Notes under the pieces: generated by a model
Seen by the model: the letters and a program-made list of their open reading frames with translations, nothing else
What the model was told of the DNA's origin: nothing
The model's database searches: none
In this document: piece after piece, positions 49,336 to 58,733 of the stretch
How the letters are laid out: the number at the start of each line of letters is the position of its first letter
Numbering within the stretch: position 1 is the first letter of the stretch
Program-made: the position numbers and the translations under genes
Assembly (NCBI GenBank): GCA_903822005.1
Contig: CAIJNL010000002.1
Span: forward strand, 62,001 to 126,000
Length of the DNA stretch: 64,000 nt
Reading direction: 5' to 3'
Origin: an uncultured Nitrospiraceae bacterium
Lineage (GTDB): Bacteria; Nitrospirota; Thermodesulfovibrionia; Thermodesulfovibrionales; Dissulfurispiraceae

Positions 49336-50547
49336 ATGAATAAAAAAATGCAGCTTATCATGGCAGGGACCGGAGTAATAGCGCTGGCGATCGTTCTTTA
49401 TCTTGCATTCGGAGCGTCTTCAGAGGAAAAGCAAAAAACACCCGCTTCTCAAGCTGCTGCCGCCGCGCATCAGGGTCATGGTGGGACGGCGGAAGCCCCG
49501 CAGCCTGCAGCTGCTGAACCCAAACAGGAAAGCGATGAAGAAACAGCTGTCGAAATCCCGCCCGAAAAGCAGCAGCTGATCGGCGTCAAGATTGCCACTG
49601 CAGAAATAAAGCCTCTGACCAAGACCATCCGCACTGTCGGGATCGTTGAGTATGACGAGAGAAGGCTGGCTACGGTCAATATGAAATTTGAGGGATGGAT
49701 CGAGAAACTTTATGTTGATTACTCCGGTAAATATGTAAAACAAGGCGAACGCCTTGCCGAGATATACAGCCCGGAATTATTGGCAACACAGCAGGAGTTT
49801 ATTAATTTGCTCAAATGGTCCAAAGAAGGCGCTGCATCGCGTAACAAGGAAGTGGGGGCCATGCTTTCGCGTGACTCAAATGCGATTGTTGATGGAGCAA
49901 GGCAAAGGCTGCGGCTTTGGGACATATCGGAAGACCAGATAGCCGCCATAGAACAGACCGGCAAGCCAGTGCGAACACTTACGATTAAGAGTCCGGCGAG
50001 CGGTTATGTAGTACAGAAATCAGTCGTGCGCGGACAGCGGGTAACTGCAGGCGAGAAGCTGTTCGACATCGCCGATCTTTCAACCGTCTGGGTAGTCTCT
50101 GATATATTTGAATATGAGCTGCCTCTTATCAAGGCCGGCGACAGGGCATTGATAAGTCTCAGCTATTTCCCTGGCAAGGAATTTTCATCGACTATAGACT
50201 ATATTTATCCCACTATTTCAGGGGATACCAGGTCGGCAAAGGTACGGTTCACCATCCCGAACCCCGGCAATAAACTCAAACCCCAGATGTATACCAATGT
50301 CGAAGTGAAGATCAACCTTGGCAAGAAACTTGTGCTGCCTGAAGATGCTGTGCTCGATTCCGGCAGGCGCCAGATCGTTTATGTTGACAAAGGCGAAGGC
50401 AACTTTGAGCCGCGCGTTGTGAACACAGGGATCAGGGCCGCCGGTATGATAGAGATCGTTGGAGGACTCAAGGCTGGAGAGCGGGTGGCATCGTCGGCAA
50501 CGTTCCTTATAGATTCCGAGGCAAGACTTAAAGGGATCGTGAAATAA
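49336..50547 (+). CDS. cusB: CusB/CzcB-type membrane fusion protein (403 aa)
   Basis: An N-terminal membrane anchor (residues 6-26) precedes a His/Glu-rich segment (AHQGHGGTAEA), often a metal-binding region. The barrel-sandwich parts are visible: RTVGIVEYDERRLATVNMKF and KSPASGYVVQKSVVRGQRVT, then RLAEIYSPELLATQQEFINL as the helical hairpin. It links the RND pump with the TolC-like channel. It ends one base before the RND gene. Confidence 0.92.
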   Translation: MNKKMQLIMAGTGVIALAIVLYLAFGASSEEKQKTPASQAAAAAHQGHGGTAEAPQPAAAEPKQESDEETAVEIPPEKQQLIGVKIATAEIKPLTKTIRTVGIVEYDERRLATVNMKFEGWIEKLYVDYSGKYVKQGERLAEIYSPELLATQQEFINLLKWSKEGAASRNKEVGAMLSRDSNAIVDGARQRLRLWDISEDQIAAIEQTGKPVRTLTIKSPASGYVVQKSVVRGQRVTAGEKLFDIADLSTVWVVSDIFEYELPLIKAGDRALISLSYFPGKEFSSTIDYIYPTISGDTRSAKVRFTIPNPGNKLKPQMYTNVEVKINLGKKLVLPEDAVLDSGRRQIVYVDKGEGNFEPRVVNTGIRAAGMIEIVGGLKAGERVASSATFLIDSEARLKGIVK

Positions 50548-53500
50548 TGCTCGCCCGCATAATAGAAACCAGCGCCAGAAACAAGGCCATTGTATTTCTC
50601 TTTGTAGCGTTTCTGATCATATGGGGTATCTGGGCGCTACATAAGACGCCTCTGGATGCCATTCCAGACCTTAGCGACACGCAGGTCATAATATTCACCG
50701 AGTGGGCCGGAAGAAGCCCTGATCTGGTCGAAGACCAGATTACTTATCCGATATCATCCACCCTGCTGGCAGCGCCTGAGGTCAGGGCGGTGCGTGGCTT
50801 TTCTTATCTGGGCAGCTCTTTTATTTATGTCATCTTCAAGGACGGCACCGATATATACTGGGCCAGAAGCCGGGTACTTGAATACCTGCAGGCCGTAAAG
50901 AACAAGATACCGTCTGATGTCAATCCTGTGCTCGGCCCGGATGCCACAAGCCTCGGTTGGGGCTTCTCTTATGCCGTGATTGACGATACGGGCGGTCACG
51001 ATCTCGCAGAACTTCGCTCCATTCAGGACTATAACATAAAGCTCGCGCTCGAAAGTGTACAGGGTGTTTCCCAGGTCGCCAGCATAGGCGGTTTTGTGAA
51101 ACAGTACCAGATCACGCTTGACCCCAACATGCTGCTTGCCTATAACATCCCTATATCAAAGGTAATTGAGGCGGTACGAAACAGCAATCAGGACGTGGAA
51201 GGACGGGTCCTCGAATTTTCGGGCGCCGAATATATGGTGCGCGGCAAGGGATATATAAAAAGCATAGCCGATATAGAGAATATCGCGGTCGGATCGAGCA
51301 GATCAGGCACACCTGTTTATCTGAGGCAGATAGCCCGCATTAACCTTGGCCCCGAGATAAGACGCGGACTGGCGGAACTGGACGGCAAGGGAGAAGTGGC
51401 CGGGGGCATAGTTGTCGTCAGGTTCGGACAGAATGTGCTCGATGTCATCGATCGCGTTAAGCAGAAGATCAATGCGGATATAGCTCCAAGCCTTCCCAAA
51501 GGTGTCAGGATAGTCACAACCTACGACCGATCCGACCTCATACGCCGCTCGATCGATACACTGAAGGATGAAATCATTAAACTGACTCTAGCGGTTAGCG
51601 TGGTCTGTATTATCTTTCTCTTCCATCTTCCGAGCGCCCTGGTAGTAATATTCACCCTTCCGGTCGCTATAATCATCTCATTTATCTGCATGTATTACCT
51701 CGGCGTAACTTCCAATATAATGAGCCTGAGCGGCATAGCCATAGCAATAGGCGCAATGGTAGACGCATCTATCATAATGGTCGAAAACGCCCACAAGAAG
51801 ATGGAGGATTGGGAGAACAACCCGTCTCTCTACAGCAACAGGGTAGACGTAATAATAGATGCTGCAAAAGAAGTGGGACCTTCTCTCTTCTTTTCCCTTC
51901 TTGTTATAACAGTCGGTTTTCTTCCTGTATTCACTCTCCAGTCCCAGGCAGGCAGGCTTTTCGTTCCACTGGCATACACAAAAACCTTTGCGATGCTCTT
52001 TTCATCTTTTCTTGCCGTCACTCTGACGCCGGTACTGATGACTCTATTCATCAAACAGAGCTTCCTCGGGAAAATCCCGGTGATTAAATACCTTTTCACT
52101 ATCTATCATGAGGACCGTCACCCGGTAAGCATGCTATTGCATAAGCTTTATGAACCCATCGCAAGCTTCGTGCTGAGGCATACAAAAATTGTGATCATCG
52201 GTGCAATAGCGATCATGGTACTAACGGTTTACCCGTTTATGAAACTAGGGTCGGAATTTATGCCACCTCTTTATGAAGGCTCACTCTTTTACATGCCGGT
52301 AACAGTGCCGGGCATATCTATTTCAGAAGCGTCAAAGTTGCTGCAGATGCAGGACCGCATATTGAAAAAGATTCCGGAAGTGGAGCAGGTCTTTGGCAAG
52401 GCCGGACGAGCCGAAACGGCCACTGACCCCGCACCGGTCGAGATGTTCGAAACCATAATTAACCTAAAGCCTGAAGAGCAGTGGCGGCCCGGGATGACTG
52501 TGGAAAAGCTGAAATTCGAGATGAACAATGCGCTTACCATTCCGGGAGTCGCAAATTCATTCACTATGCCGATAAAGGCCAGAACAGACATGCTCTCGAC
52601 CGGTATACGAACACCTGTCGGCATAAAGATTCTTGGTCCCGACCTGAATGAGATCGAACGAATAGGTACTGAGATAGAGAAACTCGTACAGGAAATCCCC
52701 GGCACCCGTAGTGCCTATGCCGAACGCGTAACTACCGGCTATTTCTATGACATTACAGTGAAACGCGAGTCAGTTGCAAGATACGGCCTGAGCATTAAAG
52801 ATGTGCAGGAAGTCATACAGTCCGCAATCGGAGGCACAACCCTTACTACTACAGTCGAAGGAAGGGCCCGCTATCCTGTAAACATCCGTTATTTAAGGGA
52901 TTTCAGAAGCGATACAGAAGACATCAAGAGAATCCTTGTTCCTGTTATGTCCAGTGCGACGCCGTCAGCACAGCCCGGTACGCAGTCGAGAATCATGCAG
53001 ATTCCGCTCGGGGAACTGGCGAATATAAGTATTGTCAAGGGGCCGACTGCCATAAAGAGTGAGGAAGGGCTGCTCACCTCTTATGTCTATATTGATTTCG
53101 CAGGCAGGGACATCGGAGGCTATGTTGAAGAGGCCCGCAACAAGGTGTCTTCGTTGAAGCTGCCTGCCGGATACCGCCTGCAATGGAGCGGCGAGTATGA
53201 ATATCTGGTGCAGACGCACGAGAGGCTTAAGCTTGTCATACCGTTGACCCTGTTTATAATAGTGGTCCTGATCTATTTCAATACCAAGTCATTCATGAAA
53301 ACTGCCATTGTGCTCCTAGCGGTGCCTTTTTCACTGGTTGGATCGTTCTGGCTGCTTTATCTGCTCGGCTACAATATGAGCATAGCCGTATGGGTCGGAA
53401 TTATTGCGCTTGCAGGTCTCGATGCTGAAACAGGGATAATAATGCTGCTTTATCTTGAACTGGCCCACGACAAATGGAAGAAGGACGGTAAATTAATCAA

Positions 53501-53744
53501 CCTTGAGGCTCTTAGAGAGTCCATAATGTATGGTGCAGTCAAAAGGATCAGGCCGAAAATGATGACAGTGGCGGTTATACTGGCTGGCCTGGTTCCTATA
53601 ATGTTCAGCCACGGCACGGGAGCGGATATAATGAAACGCATTGCTGCACCGATGGTCGGGGGCGTCATCACATCCACTATTCTGGAGCTTATTATCTATC
53701 CGGCAATATATATGCTCTGGAAGGGACGTGAGTTTAGGAAGTAA
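50547..53744 (+). CDS. cusA: CusA/CzcA-type heavy-metal RND transporter (1065 aa)
   Basis: It starts at ATG 50547 (TAATG overlap). Twelve helices and two large periplasmic loops fit RND pumps. HME-type features include TPLDAIPDLSDTQVIIFTEW, GIAIAIGAMVDASIIMVENA, the charged helix-4 residues and GLDAETGIIMLLYLELAHDK. Within the pore region the sequence has WARSRVLEYL and MPVTVPGISISEASKLLQMQ, as in CusA. The system likely exports Cu(I) or Ag(I) by proton antiport. A perfect terminator follows. Confidence 0.95.
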   Translation: MLARIIETSARNKAIVFLFVAFLIIWGIWALHKTPLDAIPDLSDTQVIIFTEWAGRSPDLVEDQITYPISSTLLAAPEVRAVRGFSYLGSSFIYVIFKDGTDIYWARSRVLEYLQAVKNKIPSDVNPVLGPDATSLGWGFSYAVIDDTGGHDLAELRSIQDYNIKLALESVQGVSQVASIGGFVKQYQITLDPNMLLAYNIPISKVIEAVRNSNQDVEGRVLEFSGAEYMVRGKGYIKSIADIENIAVGSSRSGTPVYLRQIARINLGPEIRRGLAELDGKGEVAGGIVVVRFGQNVLDVIDRVKQKINADIAPSLPKGVRIVTTYDRSDLIRRSIDTLKDEIIKLTLAVSVVCIIFLFHLPSALVVIFTLPVAIIISFICMYYLGVTSNIMSLSGIAIAIGAMVDASIIMVENAHKKMEDWENNPSLYSNRVDVIIDAAKEVGPSLFFSLLVITVGFLPVFTLQSQAGRLFVPLAYTKTFAMLFSSFLAVTLTPVLMTLFIKQSFLGKIPVIKYLFTIYHEDRHPVSMLLHKLYEPIASFVLRHTKIVIIGAIAIMVLTVYPFMKLGSEFMPPLYEGSLFYMPVTVPGISISEASKLLQMQDRILKKIPEVEQVFGKAGRAETATDPAPVEMFETIINLKPEEQWRPGMTVEKLKFEMNNALTIPGVANSFTMPIKARTDMLSTGIRTPVGIKILGPDLNEIERIGTEIEKLVQEIPGTRSAYAERVTTGYFYDITVKRESVARYGLSIKDVQEVIQSAIGGTTLTTTVEGRARYPVNIRYLRDFRSDTEDIKRILVPVMSSATPSAQPGTQSRIMQIPLGELANISIVKGPTAIKSEEGLLTSYVYIDFAGRDIGGYVEEARNKVSSLKLPAGYRLQWSGEYEYLVQTHERLKLVIPLTLFIIVVLIYFNTKSFMKTAIVLLAVPFSLVGSFWLLYLLGYNMSIAVWVGIIALAGLDAETGIIMLLYLELAHDKWKKDGKLINLEALRESIMYGAVKRIRPKMMTVAVILAGLVPIMFSHGTGADIMKRIAAPMVGGVITSTILELIIYPAIYMLWKGREFRK

Positions 53745-53765
53745 CCGGCGGTTGAATTCCAGAAC

Positions 53766-53809
53766 ACAAAAGAGCCTTCACCCGCAAATGTCGGCGAAGG
53801 CTCTTTTGT
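53766..53809. terminator. Rho-independent terminator after the efflux operon
   Basis: ACAAAAGAGCCTTC (53766-53779) and GAAGGCTCTTTTGT (53796-53809) form a perfect 14-bp stem with T-run. It lies between the rightward efflux operon and the leftward barrel gene. Confidence 0.93.
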
Positions 53810-53826
53810 CTGAATATGATTATTTT

Positions 53827-54606
53827 CTAGAACGAGAAGCCTATGCCACCCTTAATACCGTATACGTAACTCCAGTTGAGATATTTGGTGCCTGTCGCGG
53901 TTTCGCTCTTCCATGAATCCCAGTATTCAAAATATGGTTTTGCAAAAAGCATTATGCCAAACCCATTAGTCTTTTTGGGGAGTAATGTGTATGTAACTGG
54001 TACCATGGCCCTTGCACCAAGTCCGAATCTGGTATCATGATTAACATCAGTGTTCCCCATCTTTATGTTTCCCTCAAAGGGTAACAGCACTGCGGCATCA
54101 AACCCAACAGAAAACACCGGCTGTTCATAAGTCACATTGAAGCCAGCAGTCCCATAAGGGGTCATATTTCTGATAAAGTTTGAACCGTTATTTTTATCCG
54201 TTATCTTCCAGTAGCGGTAGCCTCCGCCAATGTAGGGAGCAAGTGAAACATTATTCTGGTTATATACCTTATATCCAAAATCACCTTCCCCGGACCAAAG
54301 GAGTTCCTTGCTGGTTATCTTTGTATCGGAATTATTTTTCCATACAACATGGGCACCCCACTGATAGTCGAACATGCCCCTCACAAATACAGGTCCGGTA
54401 TCAAATCTGACTTCACCTGACGGGCCATGAGGAAAGCTCTCTCCTTTGCTTCTTCCCAGGTAGGCGCCGCCTGAGTCATATTGGTTAGCCCTCCAGTACT
54501 CACCACCCCCTGAATAGCCCAGAAACACCTTGAACCCATCCTCAGCCAGGACTGAACCCGTAACAAGGAGGGTAAACAGGAAAACAATTGCAGCAATCTT
54601 TTTCAT
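53827..54606 (-). CDS. Outer-membrane beta-barrel protein (259 aa)
   Basis: GGGGAGG lies before ATG 54606, which starts a clear signal peptide (KKIAAIVFLFTLLVTGSVLA). The longer frame to 54666 is rejected. The mature protein has alternating hydrophobic strands, many Tyr/Phe/Gly and ends in Phe (GGIGFSF), the usual outer-membrane barrel C-terminus. About ten strands are predicted by eye. Function unknown; probably a small porin or adhesin-like barrel. Confidence 0.85.
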   Translation of the reverse strand: MKKIAAIVFLFTLLVTGSVLAEDGFKVFLGYSGGGEYWRANQYDSGGAYLGRSKGESFPHGPSGEVRFDTGPVFVRGMFDYQWGAHVVWKNNSDTKITSKELLWSGEGDFGYKVYNQNNVSLAPYIGGGYRYWKITDKNNGSNFIRNMTPYGTAGFNVTYEQPVFSVGFDAAVLLPFEGNIKMGNTDVNHDTRFGLGARAMVPVTYTLLPKKTNGFGIMLFAKPYFEYWDSWKSETATGTKYLNWSYVYGIKGGIGFSF

Positions 54607-54817
54607 AACTTTTCCTCCCCTTTTGGATGTGATGCCAAAGGCATCTGTAATTAATCGGCACACCATATCGTATATTTAAATTTTTACCCTAAAAAATCGC
54701 TGATGTCAAATTCTTTGATGAAAGGAGGGCTTATGCCGTTAAAAGGGTTCATTGGATTCTGATAACAGGGTGTTCATTTCAGAAAGGAGTTTGTATCAGG
54801 CAGCAACAGACCAGGAA

Positions 54818-56275
54818 TTACTTTTTATTATGTCCCTTTGTGAAACGCAGAAAAGTCGGCAAATTCAGCCAGAAGCGCCGCCAGCTGTCCGGCGACTTCC
54901 ATATCATCTGCGCATAGTTCAGCAAAGTCTTCGCTCTGGAAAAATAACGCCGATAAAACTCGCGATGGCACTCTTCCATCCGGTCTTTAGTAAAGCCTGT
55001 CGGCACAAATACAAAATTCAGCGCATTCATCTCCGCCCACGTTTCATCGAAGCTGCCATGCTCGCGGATATCGCAGTACATTGGAGCGCCCGGAAACGGG
55101 GTCAGTTTGGTCAGATTAAATTCGTCCAGGGGAAGGCTCAATACATAATCCATGCTCTTTTTTATGCTTTCCTCTGTTTCACCCGGCAGGCCCAGCATGA
55201 AGAGTCCCTTGACACGAATACCCGCTTTTTTTATCATAAAAACCATTTCACGGATATTTTCGAGAGGTTTTTCCAAAGTGTGATTTGGCAGATACGACCG
55301 ATGTCTTTTCAGCAGTTCGGGGTCGCCGGTCTCAATGCCCAGGCTGATCATCCAGCAGCCGGCTTTCTTCATCAATTTAAGCATACCGGCATCGAGCTGT
55401 TCGGTGCGGGCAGCACAATTGAAGGTTATTTTCCCAAGTCCTGATTTTATCTTGAGCTCGCAGAACTCCATCACGCGGTCGCGCTTTAGCGTGAACGTAT
55501 CGTCATAGATATTAACATGCTTTATATTAAAGCGACGCTTCAGAAAGGAGAGATACTTCACCATATACTCAGGCGAATTGTATCGGTAAGTGCGGCGGAA
55601 AACCGACCGGTCGCAGTAGGAGCAGGTGTAAGGACAGCCGCGACTCGTTATGATCGTAGCATTGGGCGCTTTAGGGTAGCTGAATATGGGCAACAGATAT
55701 CTGTCGGGAAATCCTTCTAATTTCTCGTACGCCGGAAAAGGCAGGCTGTCCATATCGAGCAGCTTTTTGCGGTGGCCAGTAAAGATGATCTCTTTTTGTT
55801 CACGGAAGATCAGGCCTTCAATTCCCTTCAGGCCCCTGCCTTCCGATTCCATCAATTCCCGCAGGGTTTCTTCTCCCTCTCCCACCACGCCGTAATCGAT
55901 GACCGGATAGTCGCGAAGCAGCTGTTCGCGCAGGGCAGACATATGAACCCCGCCAAAAACAACTTTTATAGACGGCTTGACAGCCCTGGCCATTTTTGCC
56001 AGTCGTATTCCATCCAGGAAACTTGAAGTCGTAGTTGAAAAGCCGATAAAATCAGGATTGATTTCCTCAAGATATTTACAGATCCGTTCGTCCTGCCCGG
56101 CAAGCGCATAGCAATCATGAACATCCGCCTGATGCCCGTGCCGTTCAAACCATGCTGCGAGGGAAAGCAGACCCAGCGGCGGAACGATGTTGACTATATG
56201 AGACATGTCCCTCTCGCCACGCAGCCAATTCTCGCCAAGCGGGTGGACAAGGAGTATTTTCTTGTTTTGACTCAA
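54818..56275 (-). CDS. B12-binding radical SAM protein of the lipid/polyene cluster (485 aa)
   Basis: Residues 1-170 form a cobalamin-binding Rossmann domain (PLGLLSLAAWFERHGH, DFIGFSTTTSS, VVFGGVHMSAL, GVVGEGEETL). The radical SAM core carries CPYTCSYC in TSRGCPYTCSYCDRS. This class makes methyl, cyclised or rearranged products using cobalamin. It is the last gene of the leftward operon that includes ACP, ketosynthases, a GT2 and two similar radical SAM proteins, so its substrate may be a protein-bound or lipid fatty chain. Confidence 0.88.
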   Translation of the reverse strand: MSQNKKILLVHPLGENWLRGERDMSHIVNIVPPLGLLSLAAWFERHGHQADVHDCYALAGQDERICKYLEEINPDFIGFSTTTSSFLDGIRLAKMARAVKPSIKVVFGGVHMSALREQLLRDYPVIDYGVVGEGEETLRELMESEGRGLKGIEGLIFREQKEIIFTGHRKKLLDMDSLPFPAYEKLEGFPDRYLLPIFSYPKAPNATIITSRGCPYTCSYCDRSVFRRTYRYNSPEYMVKYLSFLKRRFNIKHVNIYDDTFTLKRDRVMEFCELKIKSGLGKITFNCAARTEQLDAGMLKLMKKAGCWMISLGIETGDPELLKRHRSYLPNHTLEKPLENIREMVFMIKKAGIRVKGLFMLGLPGETEESIKKSMDYVLSLPLDEFNLTKLTPFPGAPMYCDIREHGSFDETWAEMNALNFVFVPTGFTKDRMEECHREFYRRYFSRAKTLLNYAQMIWKSPDSWRRFWLNLPTFLRFTKGHNKK

Positions 56276-56331
56276 GGTCGTCAGGCCCTGGAAAACGCAG
56301 GGGTAAGGCTGAGAACGCCAAACAGCACGGA

Positions 56332-56619
56332 TCAGGAATCCTTTTTCATGTTCTCGTATACGTACTTGGCAAGGGTATCAATAGAGTAGAAGATTTCCCG
56401 CCCCTTCTCCATATCCTTGATTTCGAGTCCGAAATTACGCTGCAACAGCACGACTATCTCGACAGCATCAAGAGAATCAAGTCCCAGCCCCTCGCCAAAA
56501 AGCATGGCATCGTCCTTAATCTCCTCGGGTTTAATATCTTCGAGAGAGAGATCCCTTACCAGCATCTCTTTCAGGTTTTGTTTCAGTTTAACCAACTCTT
56601 CGGAATCGCCATTATGCAT
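56332..56619 (-). CDS. Acyl carrier protein (95 aa)
   Basis: AAGGAG eight bases upstream supports ATG 56619. The helix-loop-helix pattern with GLGLDSLDAVEIVVLL and attachment Ser49 for phosphopantetheine identifies an ACP. It overlaps the acyltransferase gene by eight bases. It probably carries the acyl chain built by the ketosynthases and dehydratase of this cluster. Confidence 0.95.
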   Translation of the reverse strand: MHNGDSEELVKLKQNLKEMLVRDLSLEDIKPEEIKDDAMLFGEGLGLDSLDAVEIVVLLQRNFGLEIKDMEKGREIFYSIDTLAKYVYENMKKDS

Positions 56620-57556
56620 CGCCCTGCTCCTTTAATCCAGTTTTTTCTTCCGGGCCGTTAGCCCATATATCGCTGAACATAAACCATTGAAACGGGTACT
56701 TGTCAACAAAGTCTTCAAGAATCCGGGCAAACTGTCCTGCCCTGTCCCTGACCTCTTCCATCTTCTTGCGCCTGCCTCCAGACGGCGGCTCAATTATATT
56801 CGAGACGTCTACGAAATATTTTCTTGCCGCAATCCTGGCGGACAGAAACACGACTACCGGGCAGCCTGTTGCCGCAGCAATGTTAAAAGCAGCATATGGA
56901 AAATGCACCATGTCCCCCAAAAACGGGACCTCTATACTATTATGTCCGTAGGAACGGTCTCCCATAATGGACACTATATTGCCCTCATTGATCACATTCA
57001 CCATTTCTACAACTCCGCCGAGAAAAGAGTCGGGGGATATGATCTTCACACTGTCACTGTCGCTGTCTATGTCCAGCATCTCTTTTACTGCCCTGTTCTC
57101 TTCAGGGCGCATCAGAAGGTAAACAACCCTCCTGAATTTGTCGAGAGATGTCATTGCCGCCTGCCAGTTTCCGACATGTGCCGTCAGCAGTATGAAGCCC
57201 TTGCCGGAACCGGCCATCAGGGTTTTTAGTCTATCATATCCGTAAACTTCAAAGTCAAATTTCCGGTCGCCCGAAAGCAGGCAATAGCGGTCAATAAGGC
57301 TTTTTCCCTGATTAACAAAAACCCTGTAGACACAGTACGTCCTTCTTAATAGACCATAGGATCTGAACCGTCTGCTCACATAAGCCATAGTTACCGAAAG
57401 AGCAGGCCTGTCAAACAATACATAATATAAACATACGATATAAAGAAAACCGTATGTTCCTCTCAGCCCGAACAATGCCAGTGACACCCTGAAAAAAGCG
57501 AATCCCAGACGCGTCCCTCTCTTTTTTGACGAATGTACAACTTTCGGCTCAGGCAT
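56612..57556 (-). CDS. LpxL/HtrB-like acyltransferase (314 aa)
   Basis: An N-terminal membrane segment (residues about 23-45) and ILLTAHVGNWQAAM define a lysophospholipid acyltransferase of the lipid A type. The catalytic H(x4)D/E motif reads HVGNWQ here, with Gln at the acidic position. Downstream VSIMGDRSY and VPFLGDMVHFPYAA are also typical. In aryl-polyene clusters a similar protein attaches the polyene to a lipid anchor, and it probably does so here. It overlaps the GT2 gene by eight bases. Confidence 0.88.
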   Translation of the reverse strand: MPEPKVVHSSKKRGTRLGFAFFRVSLALFGLRGTYGFLYIVCLYYVLFDRPALSVTMAYVSRRFRSYGLLRRTYCVYRVFVNQGKSLIDRYCLLSGDRKFDFEVYGYDRLKTLMAGSGKGFILLTAHVGNWQAAMTSLDKFRRVVYLLMRPEENRAVKEMLDIDSDSDSVKIISPDSFLGGVVEMVNVINEGNIVSIMGDRSYGHNSIEVPFLGDMVHFPYAAFNIAAATGCPVVVFLSARIAARKYFVDVSNIIEPPSGGRRKKMEEVRDRAGQFARILEDFVDKYPFQWFMFSDIWANGPEEKTGLKEQGDA

Positions 57557-58733
57557 TGCTGCCCCCGGGGCGTCTTGCGATTGATGCGATCAGATATACA
57601 AGCGTGCCGACTATAGCAGCTCCCACAGGCGCAACTATCAGCGAACCCAGGAACCATTCAAGGACCCTGTCCGAAAACTGGCCGAACACGGTGGCGAATG
57701 ATATGTCAGTGAACCATGTTCCGTTCCTCATAAAATAACCGATCTCAATACATATGGCCGGTACGACGGGAGGCATGCATAGATGCTGGATGTTCAGGGC
57801 CATAAGCTTGTTGAGGTTCAGACGCACGGCAACATAAAAGATTACAAAGCTATGCATAAAAAGCAGGGGAAGCGCGCCGAGAAATATCCCGACACCAGCT
57901 GCTGCTGCAAGACCGCCAGGGGTCCAATTTTCTTTCAGCAGCATCTGGATAAACTTGGCAGGATGCAGCAAAATCCTGAAGTCAAGCTTTTCCCTGCTCT
58001 CAATAAGCCGCTTGTGTCCAAAAGGAAGAAGCCTCCTTCCAACAAGCATGGAATGGATCAGCGTAAGACGCAGGTTGTCCCAAAAAGGCCTGAAACTAGA
58101 AACTCGTTCTTCGGACCGCGGGTAGTATACTCCAATATCGACAGTTTTTAGTTCAAGTCCGGCCCAGGCCGCCTTTGCGAGAACTTCCGCCTCGAAGTCG
58201 TAGTGATTCCCTTTGAATTTTATCTTGTTCAGGAGCCTTACCGGATATGCCCGAAACCCGCTCTGGCAGTCGCTTACATGGAGTCCGGTCTCGACTCGCA
58301 GCCAGAAGTTTGCAAACTCCCGGCCAAAACGGCTGCTGCCGGGAACATTTTCGATGTCAAAATCCCTGCAGCCAATGATTATATCTGAACCGTCTTCGCG
58401 CAGCATGGGTATGAATTTGGCGATATCTTCCGGATAGTGCTGGCCGTCAGCATCAATCGTAATCATGTATGCCCCGCCACGAGACTCAATATAATGCGAA
58501 GCAGTCAGGATAGCGCATCCTTTGCCTGCATTCTTTTTGTGCTTCAATACGGTGACATCGAGTCCCGAAAGTAGCCCGGAAACGTCCGCATCCGTGCTGC
58601 CGTCGTCGATAACTACTATATTTTTAAGAATCGAGCGGCAGCCTTCGACAACCTTTCTCACGGTTTCCCCGTTGTTGAAAACGGGCACAGCACACCAGAT
58701 ATAGTCATTAGCGATAACTATATTCTCCATCAA
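57549..58733 (-). CDS. Glycosyltransferase family 2 fused to DUF2062 (394 aa)
   Basis: GT2 domain at residues 10-240: CAVPVFNNGETVRKVV, NIVVIDDGSTDAD, MITIDADGQHYPEDI (the DxD site). Residues 255-390 are hydrophobic and match DUF2062 (GGLAAAAGVGIFLGALPLLF, MHSFVIFYVAVRL, LNLNKLMALNIQHLCMPPVV). The same GT2-DUF2062 fusion occurs in aryl-polyene-like clusters, where it would glycosylate the lipid product. Start overlaps with the upstream radical SAM stop at 58730. Confidence 0.92.
   Translation of the reverse strand: MMENIVIANDYIWCAVPVFNNGETVRKVVEGCRSILKNIVVIDDGSTDADVSGLLSGLDVTVLKHKKNAGKGCAILTASHYIESRGGAYMITIDADGQHYPEDIAKFIPMLREDGSDIIIGCRDFDIENVPGSSRFGREFANFWLRVETGLHVSDCQSGFRAYPVRLLNKIKFKGNHYDFEAEVLAKAAWAGLELKTVDIGVYYPRSEERVSSFRPFWDNLRLTLIHSMLVGRRLLPFGHKRLIESREKLDFRILLHPAKFIQMLLKENWTPGGLAAAAGVGIFLGALPLLFMHSFVIFYVAVRLNLNKLMALNIQHLCMPPVVPAICIEIGYFMRNGTWFTDISFATVFGQFSDRVLEWFLGSLIVAPVGAAIVGTLVYLIASIARRPGGSNA

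Noticed and set aside
54733-54762. Nine-codon frame MPLKGFIGF with a perfect GGAGG site
   Set aside because: Too short, opposite to the neighbouring genes, without conserved context; possibly the remnant of a lost gene start.
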